A DNA stretch of 48,771 nucleotides from Vicinamibacteria bacterium. GTDB lineage: Bacteria > Acidobacteriota > Vicinamibacteria > Fen-336. Below, piece after piece: positions 8,558 through 17,289 of the stretch. Under the pieces are notes generated by a model that was not told where the DNA came from, did not search any database, and worked only from the letters and a program-made list of their open reading frames with translations. Location of the stretch: contig JAICEW010000007.1 in NCBI GenBank assembly GCA_025923995.1, positions 1 through 48,771 on the forward strand, given 5' to 3'. The position numbers and the translations under genes were made by a program. Numbering within the stretch: the stretch's first letter is position 1; the number at the start of each line of letters is the position of its first letter.

Positions 8558-11014
8558 ATGAGGAAAACCTGGATCGCGGCGGGCGCCGCCATCGCCCTGT
8601 CCGGTGCCGCTCCCGCGAGCGCGCAGCAGATCGCCCTGTCGACCTTCGTGACCGGGCTCAGCAGCATCGTGCACGTGCAGCACGACGGCCTGGGGCGGAT
8701 CTACATGGTGCAGCAGCAGGGCATCATCCGCGTGCACGACGGGACCGCGCTGCGGCCGACGCCCTTCCTCAACATCGACCCCCTCGTGCAGGGCGGCGGC
8801 GAGGAAGGGCTGCTCAGCGTCGCGTTCCATCCCAGCTACGCCTCGAACGGCTTCTTCTACGTCTATTACACGAACAACTCGGGCAACAACGTCGTGGCCC
8901 GCTACCAGCGCTCGGCGGGCGACCCGTTCGTGGCCAACGCCGCGTCCGCCTTCATCCTGCTGACGCTCAACCACCCCGGCGCCGGCAACCACAACGGCGG
9001 CTCGATCAACTTCGGGCCGGACGGGTTCCTCTACATCAACACCGGCGACGGCGGCGGGGGCGGGGACCCGAACGAGAACGCGCAGAACCTGGGCTCGCTG
9101 CTGGGCAAGCAGCTCCGCCTCGACGTCAACAGCGGCTCGCCCTACGGCATCCCGCCGGGGAACCCGTTCGTGGGCGTGGCCGGCGCGCGGCCCGAGATCT
9201 GGTCCTACGGCCTGCGCAATCCGTGGCGGTTCACGTTCGACCGCCTCACCGGCGACATGTTCATCGGGGACGTCGGGCAGAACGCGATCGAGGAGGTCGA
9301 CTTCCAGCCGGCGGGCGTGGGCGGGTTGAACTACGGGTGGGACGACATGGAAGGCAGCCAGTGCTTCGAGCCGCCCAGCGGCTGCCTGACCGCCAACCGC
9401 GTGCTGCCCATCATCGAGCGCAACCACAACCAGGGCGACTGCGCGATCGTGGGCGGGTTCCGCTACCGCGGCACCCAGGTGCCCTTCCTGGCCGGGAAGT
9501 ACCTCCACACCGACAACTGCCACGGCGACATCCGCGTCGCGACCGAGACGTCGCCCGGCGTGTGGAGCGACTCACTGGGCCTGGCCACCTCGAACGGCTT
9601 CACGACCTTCGGCGAGGACGGCAACGGCGAGCTGTACGTCGCGGGCGGGGGCACCGTCTACCGGATCGTCGGGGTGCCGACCGCCTCGCTTTCGGTCGCG
9701 GACGTGACCGCGAGCGAGGCCGCGGGCGTGGCCACCTTCACGGTCGTGCTGTCGCCCGCCATCAACCAGGCCGTCACCGTCCAGTACGCGGTCAGCGCCG
9801 GCACCGCGACCTCCGGCGTGGACTTCACCCCCGTCTCGGGGACGCTGAGCTTCCCGGCCGCCAGCGGGGCCCGCACCTTCACCGTCCCCATCGTGAACGA
9901 CCCGCTCGACGAGAACGACGAGACCGTCACCGTCACGCTGTCGGCGCCGACCGGCGCCAACATCGGCGACGGACAGGCGGTCGGCACGATCGCGGACGAC
10001 GACCCGCTGCCCACGCTGTCGGTGTCCGATTGCGCGGCCGCCGAAGGCGACGCCGGCACGACGCCCTGCACGTTCACCTTCGTCCTGGCGCCCGTCAGCG
10101 GGCGATCGGTGAGCGTGGGCTACGCCACCGGGAGCGGGACCGCGACGTCCGGAACCGACTTCTCGGCGGCCTCCGGAGCGCTCACGATCGCCGCCGGCTC
10201 CGTCACCACCACCGTCGCCGCTTCCGTGCTCGGGGACACCACGGTCGAGCCGGACGAGGACTTCACCCTCGCGCTCAGTGGCCCGGTGAACACCACGCTG
10301 GCCTCCCCTTCGGGACGCGGGATGGTCCTCGACGACGATGCGCCGTCGCTGTCGAGCCTGGAGCTGACCCACGGCTCGCAGGTCAGGGCCGACCTGGACC
10401 AGGGCGCCGCCGACTTCTTCCGCCTGGGCCAGTCACCGGCCGCCTCGTACGAAGTCGTGCTGGACGAGGTGTCGGCCGACGCCGTCCCCGGCCTGCTGCT
10501 CGAGCACCTGGACGCCGACAACGTCACCGTGCTGCGGACCGCGCTGGTGGAGGGCACCGGCACCGCCGCCAGCCTGCGCTTCGGCAACCCGTTCCTGAGC
10601 CCGGTCCACACGCATCACCTGCGGGTGCGCAGCGCCGCCTGCGGCACGGCCTGCGGACCCGACGACACCTATCGACTCCGCGTCTACGAGACGACCCTCT
10701 CGGGCTCGCGCTTCAACAACGGCGGGGGCCAGACCTCGGTGGTGGTGCTGCAGAACGCCACGGACGAGACCGCGAACGGGCTCGTGTACTTCTGGAGCCA
10801 GACCGGCGCCCTCCTGCACCGGGCGCAGTTCGTGCTCAACCCGCGCGGCTCGGTGACGATCAACGCGGCGGGCATCGGCGCGCTGGCGGGGTACTCCGGG
10901 TCCCTGACGGTCGTGCACGGCGCGCCCTACGGCGGCCTGGGCGGGAAGGTGGTCGCGCTGGAGCCGGCCTCCGGCTTCAGCTTCGACACGCCCCTGCTGC
11001 CGCGTCCGCGATGA
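8558..11014 (+). CDS. Secreted PQQ-dependent sugar dehydrogenase-like protein with Calx-beta repeats and CTD
   Basis: This protein of 818 residues begins with a signal peptide (MRKTWIAAGAAIALSGAAPA, cleaved near ASAQQ). Residues about 25-375 form the six-bladed propeller of soluble aldose sugar dehydrogenases: VAFHPSY, NHNGGSINFGPDGFLYI with the catalytic His, GLRNPWRFTFD, GDVGQNAIEEVD and NYGWDDMEG. Such enzymes oxidise sugars with PQQ in the periplasm or outside. Two Calx-beta repeats (about 380-485 and 488-595; DENDETVTV, EPDEDFTLAL) link it to the CTD at 601-818 (CGTAC then GPDDTYRLR; LEPASGFSFD). The tail is closely related to those of the genes on both sides. Its stop overlaps the next ATG (ATGA). 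Enzyme activity is inferred from motifs. Confidence 0.88.
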   Translation: MRKTWIAAGAAIALSGAAPASAQQIALSTFVTGLSSIVHVQHDGLGRIYMVQQQGIIRVHDGTALRPTPFLNIDPLVQGGGEEGLLSVAFHPSYASNGFFYVYYTNNSGNNVVARYQRSAGDPFVANAASAFILLTLNHPGAGNHNGGSINFGPDGFLYINTGDGGGGGDPNENAQNLGSLLGKQLRLDVNSGSPYGIPPGNPFVGVAGARPEIWSYGLRNPWRFTFDRLTGDMFIGDVGQNAIEEVDFQPAGVGGLNYGWDDMEGSQCFEPPSGCLTANRVLPIIERNHNQGDCAIVGGFRYRGTQVPFLAGKYLHTDNCHGDIRVATETSPGVWSDSLGLATSNGFTTFGEDGNGELYVAGGGTVYRIVGVPTASLSVADVTASEAAGVATFTVVLSPAINQAVTVQYAVSAGTATSGVDFTPVSGTLSFPAASGARTFTVPIVNDPLDENDETVTVTLSAPTGANIGDGQAVGTIADDDPLPTLSVSDCAAAEGDAGTTPCTFTFVLAPVSGRSVSVGYATGSGTATSGTDFSAASGALTIAAGSVTTTVAASVLGDTTVEPDEDFTLALSGPVNTTLASPSGRGMVLDDDAPSLSSLELTHGSQVRADLDQGAADFFRLGQSPAASYEVVLDEVSADAVPGLLLEHLDADNVTVLRTALVEGTGTAASLRFGNPFLSPVHTHHLRVRSAACGTACGPDDTYRLRVYETTLSGSRFNNGGGQTSVVVLQNATDETANGLVYFWSQTGALLHRAQFVLNPRGSVTINAAGIGALAGYSGSLTVVHGAPYGGLGGKVVALEPASGFSFDTPLLPRPR

Positions 11015-13800
11015 GGCGGCTGGCGCTGGCGGCGGCGCTGGGCGGCGCCCTGGCCGTGGCCGACGCACGCGCGCAGGCGCCCTGCACGCACTGGATCGCC
11101 ACCAACGGGAGCGACACGACCGGTACGCCCGGCTCGTCCGCCCAGCCGTGGCGCACCGTCGACTTCGCGTCCGCGCGCCTGCTGGCCCTGGGCGCCCACG
11201 GCGCGGTGGCCTGCCTCAAGGACGGCGTGTACACCGGGCCCAACAGCCTCTACGAGCGGTTCAACGCGCCCACGACGTTCCGGGCCGAGAACGCCTACCG
11301 GGCGGTGCTCCAGAACAACAGCCGGGCCCTGGCGCTCTTCGGAGCCCGCAACCTGGTGTTCGAGGGGCTCGAGTTCCGGCACACCGGGCCGGGCGCGGAC
11401 GCGCTCGTGATCCAGGTGCAGATGGCGGACCCCGCCAACTGGTCCGAGGACGTGGGCTTCGTGAACAACATCCTGCACGACTCCTGGAACAACGACATCC
11501 TGAAGATCAACAACGGCGCGCGCCGCGTCACCGTCAGGGGCAACGTCTTCTACAACCAGACCGGCTCCGACGAGCACATGGACGTCAACAGCGTCACCGA
11601 CGTCGTCATCGAGGACAACATCTTCTTCAACGACTTCGCCGGCAGCGGCCGGCCCAACAACAACGACACGTCGTCGTTCATCGTGATGAAGGACAGCAAC
11701 CAGGACGACGACGGGCAGATCGGGGCCGACCGCATCACGGTGCGGCGCAACGTCTTCCTCAACTGGGAGGGGGGCGGCGGCTCCAACTTCGTCCTCGTCG
11801 GCGAGGACGGGCAGGACTACTTCGAGGGCGAGGACATCCTGGTCGAGAACAACCTGATGATCGGGAACTCGGCCAACGACATGCGCGCGGCCTTCGGCGT
11901 CAAGGGCGGACGCAACGTCACCTTCCGCAGCAACACGGTGACAGGCAACCTGCCCGCGCTCGCCTACGCGTTCCGCATCAACCGCGAGGGCCTGAACCCG
12001 GTCAACGAGAACGTGCGCTTCCACAACAACGTCTGGTCCGACCCGACGGGCACGATGGGCGCGGAGGCCGCGGGCGGAACCAACGACTTCTCGGACGGCG
12101 AGCCGTCCGAGGTCACGGGGCTGGTCCTGGACCGGAACCTCTACTGGAACGGGGGCGCGGCGATCCCTCCGGGCAACCAGGTGAACCCCAACGTGAACGA
12201 CGTGCGGCGCATCGTCGCGAACCCGCAGGTCGCGACCAACCAGTCGGGGGTCGTGCTGCCGCGCTGGACCGGCGCCGCGTTCGTCAGCGGGAGCACGACC
12301 ATCCGGCAGGAGTTCGTCCGGCTCGTCAACCTCTACGGCGCGATCCCCGCGGGCAGCCCCGGCCACAACCAGGCGGACCCCGCGCTCTCCCCCGCCGACG
12401 ACATCCTGGGCACCCCACGCTCCGTTCCCGACGTCGGCGCGTTCGAGGTGACGGCGCCGCCGACGCTCTCCATCGCAAGCATCACGATGTTCGAGGGGCA
12501 CACGGGCACCACCCCCACACCGTTCGTCGTCAGCCTCTCCACCCTGGCCGCCACGACCGTCACCGTCGCATACACGACGACGTCGGGCACCGCCACGGCC
12601 GGGCAGGACTACACGGCCGTGTCCGGCACGCTCACGATTCCGGTGGGGTCGCCCACGGGCACCGTGTGGGTTCCCGTCCTGGGTGACTCGCTGGACGAGG
12701 ACGACGAGACCTTCTTCGTGTCGCTCAGCGCTCCGGTGGGCGCCACGATCAACATCGGGCAGGCGGGCTGCACCATCGGTGACGACGACCCGCTGCCCAG
12801 CCTCGTCATCGACGACTGCGGCGTGACCGAGGGTGACGCGGGCGCGACCCCGTGCGGGTTCGTTGCGCGACTCACGCCGGTGAGCGGCCGGACCGTGAGC
12901 GTGACCTACCAGACGCAGGACGGGACGGCGACCGCGGGCAACGACTACTCGGCGGCGTCAGGATCGGTGACGTTCGCGGCCGGCACCACGACGCAGGCCC
13001 TCCCCATCCCCGTCTTCGGGGACACCACGGTCGAGGCGGACGAGACGTTCGTGATGCGCCTGGTCACCCCGACCAACGCGACGCTCGCGGACGCGCAAGC
13101 GGACGGCACCATCCTGGACGACGACGCGGCGGCGCTGTCCACGATCGAGCTGACGCACGGCTCGGCGCCCACGGCCGACCTGGCCGGCGGCACGCCGGAC
13201 CTCTACCGCCTGGCGCAGCAGCCGCGCGCGTCGTACGAGGTCGTGCTGGACGCGGTGTCCGGCGACGCGGTCCCTGGCCTGCGCCTGGAGCGTCTCGCGG
13301 CGGACAACACGTCGGTGCTGCAGTCGGCCGCGGCGGTGGGCACGGGGCCCGCTCTCGCGCTGCGCTGGGTGAACACGACCGCCTCCGCGGTGACCACGCA
13401 GCACCTCCGCGTGGGCACGCCTGCCTGCGGCGCCTCGTGCGGGCCCGACGACGCCTACCGGCTCCGCGCCGTCGAGACGACCGGGGCCATCGCGCGGTTC
13501 AACAACGGCGGCACGCAGCTGACGGTCGTCGTCCTCCAGAACGGCTCGCCGTCCACGCTCAACGGCCGGATGTACTTCTGGAGCGGCTCGGGCGCGCTGC
13601 TCGCGCAGCAGCCGTTCACGCTTGCCGCGCGGGCCTCCCTGACGCTGAACACGACCACGGTGTCGGGCCTCGCTGGCCAGGGGGGCTCGGTCACGGTCGC
13701 GCACGACGGCGCGTACGGCGCGCTCGCAGGCAAGTCCGTGGCCCTCGAGCCCGCGACCGGCTTCAGCTTCGACTCGCCGCTCTCGTATCGCCCGCGCTAG
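11011..13800 (+). CDS. Secreted right-handed beta-helix protein with two Calx-beta repeats and CTD
   Basis: This protein of 929 residues carries a signal peptide ending near ARAQA. Residues about 25-480 show beta-helix rungs (NLVFEGLEFRHTG, VGFVNNILHDSWNNDILKIN, VTVRGNVFYNQTG, ITVRRNVFLNWEG, ILVENNLMIGN), the fold of pectate lyases and other surface-polysaccharide enzymes. A catalytic triad cannot be named. Calx-beta repeats at about 485-600 and 602-705 (DEDDETFFVSL, EADETFVMRL) lead into the CTD at 712-929 (CGASC then GPDDAYRLR, RFNNGG, LEPATGFSFDSPL). The ATG overlaps the previous stop, so it is co-translated with the sugar dehydrogenase. Together they could bind and process extracellular glycans. 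The gene converges on a HAD gene ten bases away. Confidence 0.86.
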   Translation: MRRLALAAALGGALAVADARAQAPCTHWIATNGSDTTGTPGSSAQPWRTVDFASARLLALGAHGAVACLKDGVYTGPNSLYERFNAPTTFRAENAYRAVLQNNSRALALFGARNLVFEGLEFRHTGPGADALVIQVQMADPANWSEDVGFVNNILHDSWNNDILKINNGARRVTVRGNVFYNQTGSDEHMDVNSVTDVVIEDNIFFNDFAGSGRPNNNDTSSFIVMKDSNQDDDGQIGADRITVRRNVFLNWEGGGGSNFVLVGEDGQDYFEGEDILVENNLMIGNSANDMRAAFGVKGGRNVTFRSNTVTGNLPALAYAFRINREGLNPVNENVRFHNNVWSDPTGTMGAEAAGGTNDFSDGEPSEVTGLVLDRNLYWNGGAAIPPGNQVNPNVNDVRRIVANPQVATNQSGVVLPRWTGAAFVSGSTTIRQEFVRLVNLYGAIPAGSPGHNQADPALSPADDILGTPRSVPDVGAFEVTAPPTLSIASITMFEGHTGTTPTPFVVSLSTLAATTVTVAYTTTSGTATAGQDYTAVSGTLTIPVGSPTGTVWVPVLGDSLDEDDETFFVSLSAPVGATINIGQAGCTIGDDDPLPSLVIDDCGVTEGDAGATPCGFVARLTPVSGRTVSVTYQTQDGTATAGNDYSAASGSVTFAAGTTTQALPIPVFGDTTVEADETFVMRLVTPTNATLADAQADGTILDDDAAALSTIELTHGSAPTADLAGGTPDLYRLAQQPRASYEVVLDAVSGDAVPGLRLERLAADNTSVLQSAAAVGTGPALALRWVNTTASAVTTQHLRVGTPACGASCGPDDAYRLRAVETTGAIARFNNGGTQLTVVVLQNGSPSTLNGRMYFWSGSGALLAQQPFTLAARASLTLNTTTVSGLAGQGGSVTVAHDGAYGALAGKSVALEPATGFSFDSPLSYRPR

Positions 13801-13809
13801 GGAAGCGCG

Positions 13810-14463
13810 TCAAGCCAGGATGCGCTCGGCGGCTTCCGCGAGGTCGGTCACCATCACGTCGGGCCCCGACCGCGCGAGGGCTTCGCGGTTGGGGAACCCG
13901 CCGGGGATGCCGACCGTGAAGACGCCGGCCGCGCGCGCCATCTCGACGTCCTCCGGGCTGTCCCCGAGGTAGGCCGACTCGGCCGCGGGCATCGCAAGAC
14001 GCTCGAGCGCGACCTGGATCGGCTCCGGATGCGGCTTGCGGTGCGGCGTCTCGCCGCCGCACACCATCACGGCGAACGTTCCCGCGAGGCCCAGCGCGGC
14101 CTGCTCGCGCTCGACGCGCTCCCGCTCGCCGCTCGTCACGAGCCCCAGCACGAGCCCCGCTCCCGCCAGCCGCTCGAGGCACTCGCGGGCGCCGGGCAGC
14201 AGCGCGGCCGAGTCGGTCGCGTAGTGCGTCTGCCAGAGCCTGTCGGCCTCCGGCCAGTGGCACTCGTCGAGCCCGAGCGTGCGGTAGGTCCGGTACCAGT
14301 CGGGCGAGTACGTGCGCTCGAACGCGGAGCGGTCGAAGGGCACGCCGAAGCGATCGAACACGGCCACGTAGCAGCGGTAGGACAGCTCCGCGGAGTCGAC
14401 GAGCGTGCCGTCCCAGTCGAAGAGGACCGCCCGCAGCGGAGACGGCCGGGCGCGCCCCGTCAA
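13810..14463 (-). CDS. HAD-superfamily hydrolase (phosphoglycolate phosphatase/beta-phosphoglucomutase-like)
   Basis: From the TTG at 14463 the protein has 217 residues. It shows HAD motif I FDWDGTLVDS near residue 15, motif II LVTSGE near 110, motif III HRKPHPEP near 144 and motif IV YLGDSPEDVEMARAAG near 168. The helical cap between motifs I and II marks subclass IA. Likely a small-metabolite phosphatase in the cytoplasm; the substrate cannot be read from sequence. A longer frame to 14526 exists but overlaps the DUF1634 gene. TTGA at its stop is the standard coupling pattern of this genome, so I place the start there. Confidence 0.82.
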   Translation of the reverse strand: MTGRARPSPLRAVLFDWDGTLVDSAELSYRCYVAVFDRFGVPFDRSAFERTYSPDWYRTYRTLGLDECHWPEADRLWQTHYATDSAALLPGARECLERLAGAGLVLGLVTSGERERVEREQAALGLAGTFAVMVCGGETPHRKPHPEPIQVALERLAMPAAESAYLGDSPEDVEMARAAGVFTVGIPGGFPNREALARSGPDVMVTDLAEAAERILA

Positions 14464-14744
14464 GCCGTGGCCGCTTGCAGCCGCCAGGCCATGTAGAGGC
14501 TGAACAGCAGGACGCCCAGGATCCACAGCGACGTCGCGGCGAACGGCCAGTCGCGCTGGCGCAGCAGGTCGATCGTCACCACGACCACGCGCGCGAGCGG
14601 CGTCATCATCAGGAGCACCACGCCCGCGGAGAGCAGGCCCTGCCGGCCCGAAAGGAGGCCCGCCGCCAGCAGGGCGCTGCTGCAGAGCAGGCCCACGCTC
14701 AGCACGCCCTCGATGACGCGGTCGAGCGCGGTCGGCTGGCTCAA
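14460..14744 (-). CDS. DUF1634 membrane protein
   Basis: A 94-residue protein with three predicted membrane segments: VIEGVLSVGLLCSSALLAAG, LLSAGVVLLMMTPLARVVVV and ATSLWILGVLLFSLYMAW. The pattern IEGVLSVGL, with TPLARVVV in the second helix, fits DUF1634, a small family commonly next to TauE/SafE permeases. The ATG overlaps the TauE/SafE stop by four bases, which supports a joint function, perhaps as an accessory subunit of the exporter. The protein has no cofactor motif. Confidence 0.8.
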   Translation of the reverse strand: MSQPTALDRVIEGVLSVGLLCSSALLAAGLLSGRQGLLSAGVVLLMMTPLARVVVVTIDLLRQRDWPFAATSLWILGVLLFSLYMAWRLQAATA

Positions 14745-15556
14745 CGACCCTCCAGCGCCATGCGCACCGCCACCACCAGCAGCACGACCGCCATCAGCAG
14801 CTTCAGGTAGCGCGCGTTCACGCGCTCGGACAGGTGCGCGCCCAGCAGGCTCCCCGGCAGCGCGCCCAGGCAGACCGCCGCGGTCAGGCCCAGCGCCACG
14901 TCCCCGCGGCTCCAGTAAAGGAACGCCGACGCGGCGGCGGTGACGCCGATCATGAACGTGCTGGTGGCGGCGGCGACACGGATGGGGATGCCGCAGAAGG
15001 TGTTGAGGACCGGCACCTTGATGATGCCGCCGCCCAGGCCGAGCAGCCCGGACACCGCGCCCGCGGCCAGGGACGAGGACATCGCCACCGGCAGCCGCTT
15101 GACCCGGTAGACGTACGTCTTCTCGCCTTCGCGGATGCGGCCACCCAGCACGCCGGGATCCACGTCCAGGTCTGCGATCACGTTCCTCTTCCCCGAGCGC
15201 GCGGCCATCAGCACGCCCATGACGGCGAGCGTGATGCCGAAGGTCAGGAACAGCTGGCGTTGCGTGAGCCGCGAGGCGGCCAGGCCGCCCATCAGGCCGC
15301 CCACGCTGGTCGCGACCTCGAGCACGAGTCCGAGGCGCATGTTCACCAGGCCGCGGTTGAGGTTGACCGTGGCGGAGGCCGAGGCGGTGGCGATCACCGA
15401 GATGAGGCTGGCGGCGATCGCGGCGCGGATGGGCACGCCGAGCGCCAGCGTCAGCAGCGGGACCAGGAAGACGCCCCCACCCAGGCCCAGCATCGCGCCC
15501 ACGAGCCCGGTGGCGGCGCCCGTCGCGAAGAGGAGGGCCGCAGAGAGCTCGGGCAT
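14741..15556 (-). CDS. TauE/SafE-family permease (sulfite/organosulfonate exporter-like)
   Basis: This 271-residue membrane protein has about eight helices and the internal repeat of the TauE/SafE family: GLVGAMLGLGGGVFLVPLLTLALG near 20 and GAVSGLLGLGGGIIKVPVLN near 170, each with the LGLGGG turn. A cytoplasmic loop lies between the two halves (GKRNVIADLDVDPGVL). Family members move sulfite, sulfoacetate or related anions. With DUF1634 and a HAD phosphatase in one overlapping operon, anion export is the likely role. No Shine-Dalgarno sequence precedes the ATG. TAGGAT sits nine bases upstream. Confidence 0.87.
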   Translation of the reverse strand: MPELSAALLFATGAATGLVGAMLGLGGGVFLVPLLTLALGVPIRAAIAASLISVIATASASATVNLNRGLVNMRLGLVLEVATSVGGLMGGLAASRLTQRQLFLTFGITLAVMGVLMAARSGKRNVIADLDVDPGVLGGRIREGEKTYVYRVKRLPVAMSSSLAAGAVSGLLGLGGGIIKVPVLNTFCGIPIRVAAATSTFMIGVTAAASAFLYWSRGDVALGLTAAVCLGALPGSLLGAHLSERVNARYLKLLMAVVLLVVAVRMALEGR

Positions 15557-15565
15557 CGCGTGCAG

Positions 15566-15571
15566 ATCCTA
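15566..15571 (-). promoter_or_regulatory. -10-like TAGGAT before the TauE/SafE gene
   Basis: TAGGAT on the minus strand ends nine bases before the ATG at 15556, with no ribosome binding site between. The -35 region is not consensus. The spacing matches other putative leaderless starts here. Confidence 0.35.
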
Positions 15572-15752
15572 TCGCATCCCCTCACAACCTTTGACACCCG
15601 TCCCGGGAACCTCAGATGGGACAATACGTAAGTCGAGATTGAGTACCCGGAGGAGATGAGGGGTTGCGACGTGGTGACGGCGCGTCGGGATGGATCCTGT
15701 GCCCCCAGAGAAGTCCCATTGGCGCGGCCGTTTTGTCGAACCCCCCATCTCC

Positions 15753-15788
15753 TTCCGGATGCTCTTCCTGTTCCGGATGCTCTTCCTG
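15753..15788. repeat. Perfect tandem 18-bp repeat, two copies
   Basis: TTCCGGATGCTCTTCCTG occurs twice without a gap (15753-15770 and 15771-15788). It sits 18 bases upstream of the extended -10 of the following operon, so it could be an activator-binding site or a simple replication-slippage duplication. Confidence 0.75.
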
Positions 15789-15805
15789 AGCGCGCCTCCG
15801 GCCTC

Positions 15806-15814
15806 TGATATCAT
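15806..15814 (+). promoter_or_regulatory. Extended -10 promoter (TGATATCAT) of the hydrolase operon
   Basis: TG-N-TATCAT, one mismatch from TATAAT with the extended TG, lies 73 bases before the ATG at 15888. No clear -35 is present, which is usual for extended -10 promoters. The same TGNTATCAT form recurs at 38480. Confidence 0.5.
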
Positions 15815-15887
15815 CTCCACGATCTTGAACGCGACCGCGCCCCAGCCCTGTTCGCCCGGCGCCACCGTCGCCTAGGCGCCCCTCCTC

Positions 15888-16913
15888 ATGGCCACCTCCG
15901 ACCAGCCCGCCGCATCGCGCCCGCGGGGGAGGCGGTGGCTGCGCTGGCTGCGCCGGACGGCGTACGTCCTGGCCGCGCTGCTCGTCCTGTTCGTCTTCGG
16001 GTTCCTGCCCTGGTTCCTGGGCACCCGGGTCACGAAGGGGCGGTTCGCCTACAACGACCGCGAGAACGCCGGTCTCACCCCGCAGTCGTTCTCCCTCGCC
16101 TTCGAAGAGGTCTCCTTCACCAACCCGGACGGGGCCACGCTCAAGGGCTGGTGGGTCCCGGCCCCGGAGGCCCGCGGCACGGTCGTGCTGGTGCACGGCC
16201 TCAACCGCTCGCGCATCGAGATGGTGCGCAAGGTCCCCTTCGTGCACGCGCAGGGCTGGAACGCGCTGCTGTTCGACCTGCGGCATCACGGGGAGTCGGG
16301 CGGCGACGCACGCACGCTGGGCTGGCTCGAGAAGGACGACGTGCGGGCCGCGCGGGCGTTCGCGCAGACGAAGAGCCCGGGACCCGCGGTCCTGTGGGGG
16401 GTCTCGCTCGGCGCCGCCGCGGCGACCCTGGCGGCCGCGGACGACCCGGCCGTCACGGGGCTCGTGTGCGACAGCAGCTACCGCAGCCTGCCCGACGCCA
16501 TCCGCCATCACATCGACCTGGCGCGCCACGCGAGGCTGTGGCTGCGCCCCATCCCGGCCTGGCCGATCACGCAGGAGCTCCTGTTCTGGATCGGCCGGTC
16601 GGGCCGCTTCGACCCCAGGTCCGTCGACGTGCGCGCGGCGGCCGCGCGGCTGGGAGAGCGGCCGAGCCTGTTCGTCTGCAACTCGGGCGACCGGCGCATG
16701 CCGCCCGAGATCGCGTTCGAGCTGAAGGACGCGGCCGGCGGGCACGCCAAGGTACTGGTCGTGCCCGGGCACAGCCACGGCGGGGCCTGGCGCGAGGGCA
16801 CGGCGGCCTACGAGACCGCGGTGGCCGACGTCCTGCGCCAGGCAGGAGGCGCGCGGCTGGCCGCGGCGGTTCCGGCGGGGCAGGTCTTGAGGGCTGAGAG
16901 GAGCGTCCCGTGA
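15888..16913 (+). CDS. Membrane-anchored alpha/beta hydrolase
   Basis: This 341-residue protein has a basic N-terminus and one membrane segment (VLAALLVLFVFGFLPWFLG, about residues 24-42), then an alpha/beta-hydrolase domain. The oxyanion region is VVLVHGLNRSR near 100, the nucleophile elbow is WGVSLGAA near 167, the acid lies in CNSGDRRMP near 263, and the catalytic His is in PGHSHGG near 290. It resembles BAAT/YqkD-like hydrolases whose substrates are mostly unknown; a lipid or acyl ester at the membrane is likely. Its stop overlaps the following GTG, and the two downstream genes deal with acyl or ring chemistry, so an ester or thioester substrate fits. Confidence 0.85.
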   Translation: MATSDQPAASRPRGRRWLRWLRRTAYVLAALLVLFVFGFLPWFLGTRVTKGRFAYNDRENAGLTPQSFSLAFEEVSFTNPDGATLKGWWVPAPEARGTVVLVHGLNRSRIEMVRKVPFVHAQGWNALLFDLRHHGESGGDARTLGWLEKDDVRAARAFAQTKSPGPAVLWGVSLGAAAATLAAADDPAVTGLVCDSSYRSLPDAIRHHIDLARHARLWLRPIPAWPITQELLFWIGRSGRFDPRSVDVRAAAARLGERPSLFVCNSGDRRMPPEIAFELKDAAGGHAKVLVVPGHSHGGAWREGTAAYETAVADVLRQAGGARLAAAVPAGQVLRAERSVP

Positions 16914-17287
16914 GCCACGAAGAGAGCCACAAGAAGCACCACGTTCCCTTCCCGGAGGAGGACAACGGGGGGGCCAAGCCTCCCGAGCAGACGGGCTCCT
17001 ATTCGATGGTCGATCCGCGGTTCCGCGAGATCTACTTCCAGTTCTACAAGGAGACGTACAAGCCGTCGGTGCTCGACCGCAAGACCAAGGAGCTCGTCGC
17101 CATCTCGGCCAGCCTGGCCGCGAAGTGCCAGGGCTGCCTCGAGGGCCACATCAAGAAGGCGCTGAAGTTCGGGGCCAGCCGCGAGGAGATCTCGGAGGCC
17201 ATCGCGATCGCGATCGGCGTCAACGCCGCCGCCATCGTCGACCTCACGGACATCGCGGCCGACAACCTCGGCCTCAAGCTGTACTGA
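16910..17287 (+). CDS. Carboxymuconolactone decarboxylase-like (AhpD-fold) protein
   Basis: This 125-residue protein carries the CMD/AhpD core: LDRKTKELVAISASLAAKC followed by QGC (CX2C) and a His four residues on (EGH), then AIAIAIGVNAAA. The CX2C-X3-H arrangement is the redox/proton-relay motif of AhpD-type peroxidase partners. An N-terminal hydrophilic extension (SHEESHKKHHV) is histidine-rich. It may be a thiol-dependent reductant or peroxidase rather than a true decarboxylase. The GTG start overlaps the hydrolase stop (GTGA), and the next gene starts three bases after its stop. Confidence 0.85.
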   Translation: MSHEESHKKHHVPFPEEDNGGAKPPEQTGSYSMVDPRFREIYFQFYKETYKPSVLDRKTKELVAISASLAAKCQGCLEGHIKKALKFGASREEISEAIAIAIGVNAAAIVDLTDIAADNLGLKLY

Positions 17288-17289
17288 GC

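Larger units (their letters stand above)
15572..15887. other. Divergent intergenic region without a credible gene
   Basis: This gap lies between the TauE/SafE operon and the alpha/beta hydrolase operon. It holds a consensus TTGACA (15591-15596, plus) without a good -10 at 17-18 bases, a tandem 18-bp repeat (15753-15788) and an extended -10 (15806-15814). Open frames of 61 and 98 codons cross it but lack ribosome binding sites and recognisable motifs. Confidence 0.6.

Noticed and set aside
9223-11010. Long plus-strand frame joined to the beta-helix gene (1525 codons in total)
   Set aside because: The part before 11011 is an Arg/His-rich off-frame reading of the sugar-dehydrogenase gene. The signal peptide MRRLALAAALGG at 11011 marks the true start.
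15690-15875. 61-codon plus-strand frame in the intergenic region
   Set aside because: It has no ribosome binding site or motif, and the repeat MLFLFRMLFLS comes from the tandem 18-bp DNA repeat.
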